A DNA stretch of 64,000 bases from assembly GCA_032164245.1 (NCBI GenBank), contig JAVMKO010000003.1, forward strand, positions 83,000,390-83,064,389, written 5' to 3'. Position 1 is the first letter of the stretch. Every line of letters begins with the position of its first letter. The notes beneath the pieces are model-generated. The model saw only the letters and a list, made by a program, of their open reading frames with translations, was not told the origin of the DNA and did not search any database. Made by a program: the position numbers and the translations under genes. This document shows positions 42,254-54,265 of this stretch, in pieces. Source of the DNA: Sternotherus odoratus. Lineage: Eukaryota > Chordata > Testudines > Kinosternidae.

Positions 42254-44050
42254 GGGCTGTCAATCACAGTTAACTCAAGTGATTAATTTTTTTAATCTAG
42301 TTAATTTGTTTTGAATTAATCATGGTTAATTGCAGTTTTAATCACACCGTTAAACAATAATAGAATACCAATTCAAATTTACAATAAATATTTTTGGACT
42401 TTTTTTACATTTTCAAATACAACAGAATACAAAGTGTACAGTGCTCACTTGATATTATTTTTATTGCAAATATCTGCACTGGAAAAATACTATTTTATCT
42501 TTTTTAATTCAGTGTGGTGCAATCTCTATCGTGAAAGTGCAAATTGCAAGTGTAGTTTTTTTGTTACATAATAAATAAAACTCACTCAAAAATAAAACAA
42601 AGTAAAATTTTAGAGCCTACAAATCCACTCAGTCTTACTTCTTGTTCAGCCAATCTCCAAGACAAACAAGCGTATTTCCATTTATGGGAGATAACTCTGC
42701 ATGGAAGCATGTCCTCTGGAATGGTGGTTGTAAGAGAGACTTCCCCCCACTCTAAACTCTGGGGTAACAGAGTGGGATCTCTTATATGCAAGACCAAATA
42801 ACTGTAAGATACTTTCTCAACCTAAGTTAAATCTTTTCCCCCCAAAACCCAAACTCTTCGAACTGGGGATTGGATCCAGCTGCCACCACTCAGTAATCAC
42901 CCCAAGACTATGGGGTGGGGTACCTTGACACCCCCCCCCTCCCTTAAGCTACTTGAGAGAGAAAAGAACTCAGGCTTCCAGTCCCTACTTCTCCCCCCTG
43001 CCCTCAGGAGAGAGACTTAGATGTACAGACCCCCCCTTCCCGGGAACTAGGTTAAATCCAAAGCTAGGACAACTTTAAGGGAATAACCAAACGCTTTTTA
43101 TAACAAAAAAGGTTTAATAAAGAAAAGAGAAAACTTACAATACAACTTCACAGATATAAAGCTTTCTAATCCCTCCCTCAAGATTTTACCCCCTGGAAGG
43201 TTAGTGACACTCTAAATCAGGTACAAAATTTAAGAGATCAAAATGCTACTTACAGTTAGTCTAATCTTAGAAATAGAAGAGTGCTCCATCTCTCCCAAAG
43301 CTAGGAGAGGGGAGAAGAGCTTCCATAGCTGGAAAAGAGGTCGAGCTAGCCCAAAGCTCCAGGACGAACTGAACTGACTTCCTGGTTCTTCCTTCAGGTG
43401 GGCTACTCTGACATCGCCCCCCCCCCCTCAGTTAACCCCCAACAGGTAAAACAGCACTCCAAGGCACTTCACACTCATGACAGTGGTCAAAGAATGAAGG
43501 GGGATATGAATGTTTAGCATATCTGGCATGTCAATACCTTGCAATACTGGCTACAACAGTGTCATGAGAACGCCTATTCTCACTTTCTAGCGACATTGCA
43601 AATAAGAAGTGGGCAGCATTATCTCCCATAAATGTAAACAAACTTGTTTGTCTATGCGATTGGCTGAACAAGAAGTAGGACTGCTTGGACATGTAGGCTC
43701 TAAAGTTTTTCTTTGTTTTATTTTTGAGTGAAATTCTATAACAAAAAAAAATAATCTACATTTCTAAGTTGCATTTTCACAATAAAGAGATTGCATTTCA
43801 ATATTGTATGAAGTGAACTGAAAAATACTATATCTTTTGTTTATCATTTTACTGTGCAAATATTTGTAATAAAGATAATAATATAAAGTGAGCACTGTAT
43901 ACTTTGTAATATGTGTTGTAGATTAAATTAATATTTTTGAAATGTAGAAAACATCCAAAAATATTTAAATAAATGGTATTCTATTATTGTTTAACTATGC
44001 AATCAAAACTGTGATTAATTGCAATTAAATTTGTAATCATTTCACAGCCC
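42254..44050. mobile_element. DNA transposon with ~450-bp terminal inverted repeats
   Basis: Ends GGGCTGTCAATCACAG and (reversed) GGGCTGTGAAATGATTAC, flanked by TA. The arms 42254-42728 and 43483-44050 are diverged reverse complements over most of their length (shared phrases GTTAAACAATAATAGAATAC, ACAGTGCTCACTT, TACTTCTTGTTCAGCCAATC). No transposase. Superfamily not certain; the TA flank would suit Tc1/mariner. A solo LTR interrupts it. Confidence 0.75.
42729..43482 (+). mobile_element. Solo LTR with 5-bp target duplication
   Basis: 754 bp beginning TGTAAGAGAGACTTCC and ending CACTCATGACA, with perfect GTGGT duplications (42724-42728, 43483-43487). TTTAATAAAGAAAAG near 43110 may be a polyadenylation signal. 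No internal region remains, so it arose by LTR-LTR recombination. Confidence 0.9.
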
Positions 44051-44170
44051 TAATTTTTTCTACATTGCCTCTCCACATCTCTGTTCAGCCCATTGACACA
44101 CCATTTGCCTGCTTCTCCTACAATAGTCTCCATTCTTTATTCCATACCAATTTCTGCCATGACTCAAACA

Positions 44171-44582
44171 AACTAGCCAACTAAAAATAGTTAGGAAGAG
44201 GATCAATTGTGGATAATCTATATATCTAATTTAAAAAACTGTATCATCAAGACCTGGCTAGTCATCACCTTTTAAATCTGTTGTATCCTTATTTCCTGTC
44301 TTTGCCTGCTTATTTATATTTTCGGCTCAGGCTATGTCTTCCTCTATGTTTGTACAGTGCCCAGCATATTGTAGACATGCCCAGATTACAGATAGTAAAT
44401 AATAATTTAATACATCAACATACCGGGTAGTAGTATGTCTGAGTGAGACATTTTAATAAAATAACAATTGTAACAAAATAAACACATCTTGGTTTTCAAC
44501 AACTATCTTACTGAAATAAACCAAACCGAGCAGGCGTGAACTAGTCTTTGTGTGAGATGCAATTATGACATAATGAACATAC
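44171..44582. other. Intron with SINE-tail phrase
   Basis: 44330-44405 (TTTGTACAGTGCCCAGCATA, TAAATAATAATTTAATA) resembles the SINE tail seen at 4900 and 49840. Nothing else seen. Confidence 0.5.
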
Positions 44583-44812
44583 CTTCTGCATCAAAACACA
44601 GTGTATTGATGAAACTTTTGTGACCATCAAACTCCTGTAGCAACTGACCATAGACCTCTTTCACTTTTGAATTCCATACTCTAATCACAGAGTCGTAACA
44701 TCCTGTCACCACAAGATAGTCAGCAACTGGATGGTACTTTGCAGTGTAAACAAATGAAGGATGAGGGAAAACTCTCACAGACATTGTAGCCAGGGTCTCA
44801 ATTTTCCACATT
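44583..44812 (-). CDS. AHI1: AHI1 exon h: two WD40 blades
   Basis: 230 nt, entering with one base and leaving with one. The acceptor follows a run of 13 T and reads TTAAAG. Encodes [47 protein letters not shown], then [21 protein letters not shown]. Two blade motifs ([10 protein letters not shown] and [12 protein letters not shown]) match human AHI1. Confidence 0.96.
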
Positions 44813-45159
44813 CTTTAAAAAAAAAAAAAAAAGTTAGGATAACAGTCTTAAAATGTAATACTTTCTAACAAATATTATCATATAAATTAATACCAAATTT
44901 TGTGCTAATGGTTCTAGATGTAAATACATGCAAATACTTAAGGGTCTAATTGAATCTACTGAATTTTTGCAGCAATGCTCAAAAGTTTGATATGGAACAT
45001 TCCAACAGGAATTAAGCTTCACATAAGGGACAGGTTTTGAACTCTGGAAATTTAGCTTTCGCCTTGTTTCTAGCATCCCTGTACAGGCACAGGGGTCTAG
45101 TCTAAGCTGAAACTTAATTAAGAAAAACATATTTTTAACTATCCAATTACATGAACAAA

Positions 45160-45440
45160 CAAACTAGTAACTAAGCAGTAATACTACTAACTAACTACAC
45201 TAACACTGTAGAGAGAAGGAGGACACTGCTAGGATTCCATCTTGCTGCTACAAGAGGTAAGATAGAACTGACTGGCAGCTGGGCCCACTCTGCCTTTTAT
45301 ACTGAGGCTTGGATGACTGATGCAAAGATGTCCAGGACAAAGGCAATGACCCCAATGTACACAGCTGGCCAACAAAAACCTAATCTCACACCCAAGCTTA
45401 ACTAGAGTGGAAACAATGTGGACAATCACTTAAAGAACTT
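45160..45440 (-). mobile_element. Third DIRS relic: 5' end fragment (tentative)
   Basis: A CTAACTAACTACACTAACAC leader, GTAAGATAGAACTGACTGGC (compare GGAACTGAGCGGGGAAGG), CCTTTTATACTG, and the end TGTGGACAATCACTTAAAGA resembling ATGAGCAAGCACTCGAAGAA. Same orientation as the other DIRS copies. Heavily diverged. Confidence 0.4.
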
Positions 45441-46386
45441 TATATTTATTTCTCCTCTATCCTATTGTAAAACCAATTAAATTAATACTTTCAACACATA
45501 TAATATGGCAATCACAATTCTTTTGGGGATTTTAATTATGCAGCTGCTTGTAACACTATGGAATTGCCCAACAAAGGCAATAGCTAGGAGGTTTTTGTGT
45601 ATCTACACATCAGTGAAGATTAAAACCTATGAGGTTACACATAACACATTTGTGGAATATTATGGGCATATTTTTTCTTGCTGTGTTTTAAGTATTCTGG
45701 GTTGGGTTTTTTTGGAAGGATGATGGAGCTTTAAGTAACTCAAGATTTTCTGCTAAAATACTGCATTAATGTAACTATTTAAATTTATACATGAGAGGAA
45801 AAATGTCAGGGTTAATATTTTATATTCCAGATACAATGATTTACCTTGACTCACACATTTAACAGCCTAACCAAGAATTCAAACTACTACATATAATTGC
45901 AATGCAGTAAAATTAAAGTTGCTATCTGAATTCTAAATTTTCAATTTCCTGCCTTGTGTGTTAAAATTTGCAATCTTAATGTGGCATTAAGATTGACTTT
46001 TGCATCTAGAATATGGTCATTTTTGCAAGGATTAAATGTTCCAAAAGTCCTATTGATTTCTGTAATAGCTGCTGGGTGATGAACACTTTTGGAAAGACCA
46101 TTTATTTAGGCAGCTAAATACGGATTTAAGAGCCTATACTTAGGCAACAACATTTTAAAATCGTGGACCAAAAACACCATATATTTTAAACCAAACATAA
46201 TAAAATTATTCCCAAAAAGCTATCATTCTATCATAGCTTTCCAATAACATTAACAAATAACTCAAATAACACTCAAATCCATGGTTAAAAGTTTTCCAGC
46301 ACAGTTTATAATAAAGACACAGCTGGATTCACTAAGCCTACTTATAATTTTGACAACAGTTGCTATAACATTTCACTCAGACTGAC
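45441..46386. other. Intron, nothing recognised
   Basis: AT-rich AHI1 intron before the 46387-46510 exon, with no repeat boundaries noticed. Confidence 0.55.
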
Positions 46387-46510
46387 CTGACAGTGCCATC
46401 AGAGGATGCAGTAAGAAGGTACTCATCATCTTTTGACCAACAAAGATCATATACGATATTAAGGTGGCCATAAAATTCTCTCAAGTATTGTCCAGAAGGA
46501 ATCTCGTATA
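46387..46510 (-). CDS. AHI1: AHI1 exon g: WD40 blade with GH...SSDGT core
   Basis: 124 nt. The acceptor is TTCATTAG; the donor CAG|GTCAGT leaves two bases. Encodes [39 protein letters not shown] and TVR. The GH dipeptide, the SKDDEYLLT strand and the SSDGT turn are the WD40 hallmarks also present in human AHI1. Confidence 0.96.
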
Positions 46511-47178
46511 CTAATGAAAACATAAATAAAAAGGTTAAATTTGGAAACATTTGAAACTGCTTTTCCAATAATAAAGCATTGATACTCAAAAGAAAACCAT
46601 TTAGGAACAAGATTTTATATATAGGACTTATAACTGCATGTTCCAATACAAATATGAAAGATGTTGATGCAACCAACATCTGGAATATAATTACTACAAA
46701 GCTAGATATATTCCTAGGGCCAAGTCATTGCTGACATAAGTGAATTCAACTCCACTAGTTCCTTATTTCCATACTTCAAAATCAAATAGCTACTGGGTAT
46801 GTATTGTTAATAATTTAACACAAGTTTGCAAGCATCTACTTCCATCTAGTGGTTCATGGATATGTCACAAGTGCATTAACCCCTTTAGAAATTAGATTAG
46901 ACAATTTAAGTTATCAAGGATGAACCAAGGACATTAAGTAAATACTATTTATTTTATTTTTTTAAACTTTGATTGCCATTTGGACAGCTATAGAAGAATA
47001 TTAATGGTGAGGAACATAACTGTTAATATAAAACCTCTATGCTCCAAAAAAGTAACTCTTTTTTAAAAGTCCAAGAGTCCTACGCACTCTTCAAAATAAA
47101 AAAACTAAAGGGAAAAAAGAGCTCTTTGCATATGTTATAGTTCTATGTTAAAACAGAAGTAATAAATTGCTAACTTAC
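46511..47178. other. Intron, nothing recognised
   Basis: Ordinary AT-rich intron between two WD40 exons. Confidence 0.6.
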
Positions 47179-47311
47179 AAATAACAGGATAACCATCCCT
47201 CCCTGCACATGCTGCTGCTAATGTTTTTCCATCTTGAGAAAAACGAATACAGAAACATCCCATATCTCCTGCTCTCAGTGAAAAGAGATGTTTGTTTGGT
47301 ATACGACAAGC
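47179..47311 (-). CDS. AHI1: AHI1 exon f: first WD40 blade
   Basis: 133 nt, leaving with one base. The acceptor is AATGTAG and the donor ATTT|GTAAGT. Encodes [20 protein letters not shown], then [20 protein letters not shown] and YPVI, matching the start of the human WD40 domain ([21 protein letters not shown]). Confidence 0.95.
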
Positions 47312-48652
47312 CTACATTTCCAAATAAAAAGTTATTGCACAGTTGTGAATGTTAACAAATACACAAAACTGAAAAGACATTATGTATTTAACAAACTCTT
47401 AAAATGCTTATATTTTTACAACAGTGTAAAAGTTTTAAAACGACAAAGGAAAAACAAAGTAACTTTCTGCCCATGCACTGGTTATTTTGAAAATCTTTCT
47501 TTACTCCATGACTTCAACGATAGAATTTAAGTAAGTAAATAATAGGATTCTTTCCAGCAATCCCATTAATGCATGTATAAAATGTGCACTTTAACTGAAC
47601 ACTGATTTTTTAAATTGGTCCTCTTATATTTTAATAATGTGAGGAGACAAGGTTTATTTATTGCCGTGTTGATACTTTTGGAACTTTTCCACATGCCCAA
47701 AATCAGCAAAATAAATTGTTAGTACCTGGATCTCTCAAAACTCAACTTCTGCAGTGTTTGCTATTAAACTTGTCCATGTAAATAATTTAATATTTGAGGA
47801 TGTCTAAACAATATTCTCAAGATTATAATTCATTTAATTTGCTTATTCATTTATTTGCTTTCTGCAAAGAGGCAAAAATTAGCCACAAAACATTTTGAAA
47901 AATAATTTAATCTAAATTTATACAATTTGTATTCATCCTAAACATGTCAAAACCAAAATTTATTTCCGTTTCATCTTTGGGCAATTTGCTGTTTTAAAAC
48001 AATTTGTTGATTTTTCTAACATTTCCTTGTTACTATTTAAATCACTGGTTGTTATTAAATATGAAAGAAATAAAACCACTGGCAGTTTTTAAGACAAATG
48101 ATGTGTCACAAAAATCAAGGTACATAATCAAACAAAAGTAATTTACATCTAAGATTAAATTAGGATTTTCTTTTGAACAAATGCACTCTGCATATTAGTT
48201 GTGTTTTTTACATTCTTATATGGCATCCACCAGTGAAATAAACCCTCTTCCTACTTGGGAATAAACTGAATGATTATATGGACAATAATAGGCTCACAGA
48301 AGGTTCCCTTTCCTATGTGTGGTGGGGATCCATGACTGAGGAGTGGGCAGCACCAGAAGCACCAAGAGTGGAGCTGCACTAACTCCTCTCCATCCCCACT
48401 GGGCTGGTAAAGCATCCTTTGAATGGAAGAGTCCCAAGAATCATGTTGTCAAGGAACTGGAGAGTGCTGCACAGGTCCCCAAGCTAGGATAGGCGCCTAG
48501 GGCCTCCATGCAAAGAGCCCAGCCCTCCAGCAGGTTCCTGAGACCCACCCAACACCCTCAAAACTAGACTTGTTTCACAATACTTATACCATAAAATAAA
48601 CCTTTTTGGCAGACAGTGGATTTTTTTGGTACTTAAAAAAAAATATCTTCAC
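47312..48652. other. Intron, nothing recognised
   Basis: AT-rich, with a GC-richer patch 48300-48560 that has no coding or repeat signature I can name. Confidence 0.55.
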
Positions 48653-48805
48653 CTGTCCAGGCAGTCTTGTCCATTTCAATTGCTCCTTTTTCTCATGTGG
48701 ACTACATACACTGTTTTTTTTTAATACCTCATTCTGGAGCTCACAGAATGACGTAGTACCTTGTTCCTGCTGAACAGCCATCATAGAACGGAAAGAAGGA
48801 TCTAC
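48653..48805 (-). CDS. AHI1: AHI1 exon e: linker before WD40
   Basis: 153 nt, phase 0. The acceptor is CCTTTAG and the donor GACAG|GTGAAG. Encodes VDPSFRSMMAVQQEQG, a poorly conserved stretch, then EQLKWTRLPGQ. The human equivalent runs IKPSYRSMMALQEEKG...VIKWKRLPGQ. The variable middle fits a loop before the propeller. Confidence 0.93.
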
Positions 48806-49303
48806 CTAAAGGCAGACAAAATATCCATAGCAAAAACAATTATTTCAGGAAAACACAAAATGTTTTAAGCACAGTAACATATTTCACAAAATTGAATTAA
48901 GTCTGTAAAAATGTTAGGATCTAAATCTATCTTGTGTAAACACTGAAAGTAAATTAAATGGGGGCAATCCTGGAAAAAAATATCTGATAGTAAAGTGATA
49001 CATGCTGTTAAACAGGAATACGTAATACTTCCACAAAAAATAAGTGAAATTCATTATCACATATAAATGAAGTGCAATGAAAGTAGCCAACAAGCCTAAA
49101 CTGGTGCATTAATTAAATCCTACTGTTTTTTTTTTTTAAAAAAAAAATGCTGCACCAGTGAATTGCACCATGTGTGGAATTAATTGTGGAGGGAGATTGA
49201 AGTTATAAGTGACTGAAAAATCGCTGCTAAATCTGCTTAATGAACTTGTCCTATTATTTGAGCAGAACCTAATAATTTCACAAAGGAGACAGAATATCGT
49301 ATA

Positions 49304-49589
49304 GGGCTGGTCTACAGTAGTGGGGGGGAATCGACTGAAGAAACGCAACTTCAGCTACGTGAATAACATAGCTGAAGTCAGGGTATCTTCGGTTGACTTG
49401 CCTGCCATCTTCATGGCGGCAGCACTCTCCCCCGTCGACTCCAGCTTGCACCTCTCGGCGAGCTGGAGTTCCGGAGTCAACGTGGGCGCCGTTGCCAATC
49501 AATTTATTGTGTCTTAATGAGACACGATAAATCAATCGCCAAAAGATCGATTGTTACCCGCCGATCTGGCGGGTAGTGAAGACATACCC
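49304..49589. mobile_element. PIF/Harbinger MITE
   Basis: 286 bp. Left GGGCTGGTCTACAGTA, right reversed GGGTATGTCTTCACTA. ATA lies on both sides (49301-49303 and 49590-49592). Terminal sequence is close to the MITE at 41038. Confidence 0.75.
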
Positions 49590-49592
49590 ATA

Positions 49593-50942
49593 GTGTATGA
49601 GAGCAACCTACATGATCTCTGTCCAGCCTGATTGCCACAGTGGCTACTGAATTTAGGCTCCTCTTTTGACAACTTTGATAAAGAAAACCGTAAATATTTT
49701 GACGAAATGCACACTAAAATCCTTCCAAGAACATGTCATAATATCAGGGAGAATCAAGTCACTTCTGTTCTCTGTGCCTCTGTTTTCCTTCCGCTCTTTG
49801 TCTGGCATATCTATTAGATTATAGTTCAGGCCAAGGACTGACTCCTGCTCTGTTTGTATGGTGCCTCAAACACTGGGGCCTTCTAAGCACTACTGTAATA
49901 CTAATAAAACTCTGTGGCTAAACAGTTACCAATGCACATGTTATTCCATGTATAGCAAACAGTTACTATTGCACTTAGACCCACAGATTTCAGGAGGAAT
50001 ATGTGCAGGAATAGAGATTATGGAGTAGTGACTGTCTGCAGGATCAGTCTCTAAAGTCAGAAAGTCAGGAAAGGCAAATGTTAAGAGCATTAAGAACAAA
50101 AAATTAAAAATACTATAAGTGGGCAAGGGATTAAATTCGCCTGTAGTTAAGAAGGTCAGTACAAGATACTCCCCACAATTTAGAGTCTATTTGGGGCCAT
50201 GCAAAGAGACTGTGGGTGGATTGGCCAGCCATGTAGAGGTGCCTATCCACTCATGTTCTATGGTAAGGGTCAGTGTATCAGAATGGCATAATAGGAATGG
50301 GGCAGGACCGGACAGGGGTAAAGTTCAGTGGATCTAACAATACATGCAATTACTGCAGAAGGTCTGTAGCTGCTATTCCAGTTTGTAGGCTTAAATAGTG
50401 ACCTGAGAGGGCTACACCACAGCCTTACATGCTGGCCTTGGATTGGGAGAGTGGATTTCATTGCTGCAACCCCACCACACTTCACCCACATGTCAATATT
50501 AAACAAAAATAAGAAATCTGTCAAGATTATAGATAAAGAAGCCAGTAATAAAACAATATATACAGTATTTAACAAAATTTTATTTTAAGTTCTCATCTGG
50601 GTTTTTTTTGAGCAAATAATCATAGTTATTCTGAATTTAATATTTTATCTCCTTTAAAAGCTGTTAAATCTGATAAAAAGTACATTTTCTTGTATAGTTT
50701 TTAGATCAAAAATAAAAGTTAGAGACTGAATTCTCCTCTCACTTACACTAATTCTACACCAGTGTAATTCAATTAACTTGAATGATGTTTGGCCCAGTTT
50801 TCAACAATATGAGAGGAGAAAGAGGCCCAAGATAATACATGACTGTCTGTATGTTTTATAGAAACCATTGGCCAAACAGCAGGAAATTCATGAAACTGAT
50901 TTCAACATTTTTACAAGAAGCTGTGAAGTGTTAAGCAGATTT

Positions 50943-50948
<6 letters not shown>
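49593..50948. other. Intron with SINE-tail phrase
   Basis: 49840-49915 (TTTGTATGGTGCC, ACTGTAATACTAATAAAAC) resembles the SINE tail family. 50150-50480 contains GC-richer unassigned sequence. Confidence 0.45.

Positions 50949-51003
<55 letters not shown>
50949..51003. repeat. (GA)n microsatellite
   Basis: About 27 uninterrupted GA units. On the AHI1 sense strand it is a (TC)n pyrimidine tract about 150 nt downstream of the 51155-51340 exon donor. Confidence 0.97.
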
Positions 51004-51006
<3 letters not shown>

Positions 51007-51086
51007 ACGTTAAGATGTAGTATGCTTAGTATATTGTAAATTGTCATCTGATTTCGGTTACAAATAAATAGCTTGAATAGATCTTA

Positions 51087-51135
51087 AGTATTTCTGTTTA
51101 TATATAAATATGTATTTCTGTTTATATATAAATAT
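51087..51135. repeat. 24-bp tandem duplication
   Basis: TATTTCTGTTTATATATAAA+TATG occurs twice in a row, about 20 bases inside the intron from the donor of the 51155-51340 exon. Confidence 0.9.
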
Positions 51136-51154
51136 GTAAATGTACTTAACTTAC

Positions 51155-51340
51155 ATGATCTGGTAGTTTTATGCCTTTTATAGTTACATATAATGTTGAT
51201 GGGTAACGATTTCTAGGACCTTTTGCCCACCAATCAAAAACCTCAACAACATTTGACTGTGTCCTGGTCCTTGGAGGTGGATAATATAATTGCAGACGTA
51301 GTTTCCCATCAATGTTTAGGACTCCATTTGCACCTACAAG
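51155..51340 (-). CDS. AHI1: AHI1 exon d: pre-WD region
   Basis: 186 nt, phase 0 at both ends. The acceptor is TTTTTAG and the donor CAT|GTAAGT. Encodes [20 protein letters not shown], then [38 protein letters not shown]. It matches the human [22 protein letters not shown]...STLYVTVRGLKVPD segment. The intron just after its donor holds a 24-bp tandem duplication and a long pyrimidine (TC) tract on the sense strand. Confidence 0.95.
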
Positions 51341-51829
51341 CTAAAAAAGTAATTTTTAAAAATTAAAGAAATTTGCTACTTTCATTCAAATTTCGTACAA
51401 GTCATTGATGACACTGACACTTTTGACCAGCTAGGGGCTCAATTTACTACTGTGGATAGTTATTATTCCCACAAGTGAAGTAAGTCCCCACTCTACTCAG
51501 TGGATTATTCTTGAGAGCAAGCAAGCACTACCCTAGTATGTTTGCAGGATCAAACCCTACTATAAATTCAGAAAGCACTACCATTTTTGATGTCTCTCTT
51601 CAAACTGGCATTCTTCTGTAGTCTTTTTCTTGCAGCGATTGAGGCATTATAAGTTACATTTTGTTGAAATAATTCAAGCAAATAAGAATTTGAAATAAAT
51701 ATTTTATCTGCATCATATTTCCACAAAAAGAGAGAGAAAATTTGTTAAATTTTGTAAAATTTTTAAAAAAGAAGGTAAAAGATCATATAGCGTTTTAAGA
51801 GAAACTAAATATTTGTTACTTTACTCCTA

Positions 51830-53025
51830 TCCAGCATCAGTCTTAAGCGGTTCAAAACTACAGTATCTTGAAGTCACACAGACACAACCAACATCTACTT
51901 CCTGACCAGATGCAAGAAACAGAACATCGTACCAAGAGGACTCACCATCTATAACCCTCTGACCACTACATAAAACTCCAAATCAGAGCAATTGAGTAAC
52001 CACCGCCTCCACCTTATTCCAGAAGGACCAACCTCGAACAAGAAATCATCATATGCTCTGTCACAGGGTCCACACAGGTCTCTCTGGCTTTCCCATGCAC
52101 TGTGTTCTGGCTGATCAAAATAAAGGTCTTCACACCCTTTTCTGGTGCTCCCCAAGTGTCCTTTATTTACAGTACAGACTTAGTGGCTTCAGTGCAAGAA
52201 AAGTGCTCCCCTTCATCCCCCAACGGTTACCCTCTCTGTCCTGGTTCCAGGGTCTCCAGGCCCCTGAGGCACCTTGCCTGCAGTGAGGAGACAAAGCAGC
52301 AGCCTCCTGTCCCCTTCTTGGCTTGCCCCCAACTGAGTAGGGCTCAGGGCTTTTCTAGCCCTCTCAGCTCCCAGCCGCAGCTGTACCCATTTAGCCCAGC
52401 CTAGTGCTGTGAGCTAGCCCTCATTAGGGCTCCCAACTGGGCTCCCTGCTGGGCTCCCTGCTGGCCACTCCAAGCCTCTGCCCCTGGCCCTCCCGCCAGA
52501 AAGCAGGATTTAGCCTGCAGGGGCAGGGCATTCATGGAGTTTTTACCCTTGCCCTGCCACATGCTCCCACACACTGGAATAAAAAAATAAGGAAACATAC
52601 CTGAGATCATTCAGGAAACCCAAAACAACTATAAAAAAGCCCTGTGATGACAGCTATCCAACATAAAAACAAAAAGTGAAACTAACTACAACTCCACAAC
52701 AGATACCACCTTTGGGAGAAACCATGACACCAAGACCTACTAAATGAACACTACACGACACCCTATCATCATCAATCTATCAAAACTACCCCTAACTGGT
52801 ACCGAAGAATCTGCTCTCTCCAAGGAACTGAACTTCTGCTTCCCCACAGAACTGGATACCATGCTAACATGTGGAGAACTAGAAGAATTTTTCCACCGAT
52901 TCTGCCTCAGGAATTCTTTCACAACAAAGATAATACCGCCTAACTACCACACCCACACACACAGTAAGAAGAAAAAAAAATCTGATTGGACACCCCGCAG
53001 CAGACAAAACCATACATTCATGAAT
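51830..53025 (+). mobile_element. Penelope-like element N-terminal coding remnant, split by LTR
   Basis: Plus-strand pieces at 51850-52058 (ending near AACAAGAAATCATCATATGC) and 52567-53020 read like the region before the reverse transcriptase of Penelope elements: IIINLSKLPLTGTEESALSK, then ELNFCFPTELD and FFHRFCLRNSF. The LTR at 52059-52561 interrupts it. Family call by similarity to NLS-x-LT-x-E-x2-L-x-KGL-x-F-x-P motifs; moderate confidence. Confidence 0.55.
52059..52561 (+). mobile_element. Solo LTR with TGCTC target duplication
   Basis: 503 bp from TGTCACAGGGTCC to CCCTTGCCCTGCCACA, flanked by perfect TGCTC repeats (52054-52058, 52562-52566). AAAATAAAGG near 52119 may be a polyadenylation signal. 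GC-rich unlike its surroundings. Confidence 0.92.
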
Positions 53026-54265
53026 TTATTATAAATTTTTCACAAGAAGCAGATGTGTAATACGTTGTACTTGGGAAAGAATCCCTATTTGCAACATCAC
53101 AACTCCTTTCCAGAGGAAAAGGTCAAAAAAGGTTTCGTTTTAATGTGGTTGTTTAAGACAAAATATTACATTGTTAATGTTAATAACAGCTGCAGAAATC
53201 CAGTGAGTCTCAATGGACAGTGCCATAAAGAGCAGCGAGGTCCCTGCTCCTGCCCCCACTTTTTCCATGTCCCAGTGAAGGACCTTCTGCAGGCTCCTGG
53301 TGGAGGACAGAAGGCGCAGCAGAAGTAGCAGCTCTCTCACCTTCCCCAAAGTGAAAAATTCATACCCAAGAGATGAAGTTAAGCCGACCTAAGCCTCTAA
53401 ATAGGCATGACGATGTCAATAGAAGAATTCAATCAACTTAGCTGCCTAGCCTCTCAAGGAGATGGATTTATTATAGTGACAGAAAACCCCATCACTGTAG
53501 CAAGTATCTATGATACTGCATTACAATGGGGTAGCTGCAAAGCCACAGCTGTACCACTGTAGCACCTGTAGTGTAAACATCCCCTAGTAGCATAGCATGA
53601 TTTTTTAGAGTAAGAGGAAATAAGTGAGCTCTGGAACTTATCCCTTCCATAAGTTAGTTTTTTGCCTACTAGGAGCAGGAGATGGACCACTGTTTGTCAG
53701 GATGCTTCCTTTTTGTAAGATTAAGACAAGTCATGATAATTGCATTATTTCAAGGGGGAGGGGACCCACAGTGCCCCCTCAATAATTGGATTCACTAACT
53801 AAAAGCTCCACTAGAATATTGAAAAGCACTTAAATAGAAGACAGGAACTGCTCTTAAGGTATTACTTCTGGTCCCAAGTGTACAGAGAAATCACCCATGA
53901 CATTTATCAATTGATTAGCCTTTATTCAGAAGCTTCTGTTTTTTCTGCCAAGTGCTGCACTTGAAAAAGAAAATGCATTTTTCTACGCATTTTGTACATT
54001 TAGTTGAGAAATATCCATTTTCTCTATTGCTACCCATTTTCTCTGTATATCTGTATGATCTTTTTAATAGCACGAGCTCTCTCTGTCTGATCTGTCTCTA
54101 CCTGTGGTTTAAAATCCTTTTTTAATTTTTTTGTTTTAAAAAAGTTTCCCACTAAGTAATAGGTTTCTTTGAAAAGCTGGCTTTGTCAATTTCTTTTAGA
54201 TACTTTATGTGGGCTTTTTATTCTTCTTTTGGTTTAATTTTTTTATATTTTTAAGTTCACAGTAC
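53026..54265. other. Intron with one MITE remnant
   Basis: 53385-53590 (TTAAGCCGACCTAAGCCTCT, CTGTAGCACCTGTAGTGTAA) is a decayed copy of the MITE also present at 41768-41955. The rest, including 53700-54265, is AT-rich intron. Confidence 0.55.

Noticed and set aside
40026..44582. A required additional AHI1 WD40 exon between the 44583 and 40025 exons
   Set aside because: The two exons join directly in frame and match the human protein without a gap; the 45-nt segment is listed only as an optional candidate.
52744..53034. 96-codon frame considered as an AHI1 exon or independent gene
   Set aside because: Wrong strand for AHI1 and matches the Penelope-like pre-RT region instead.
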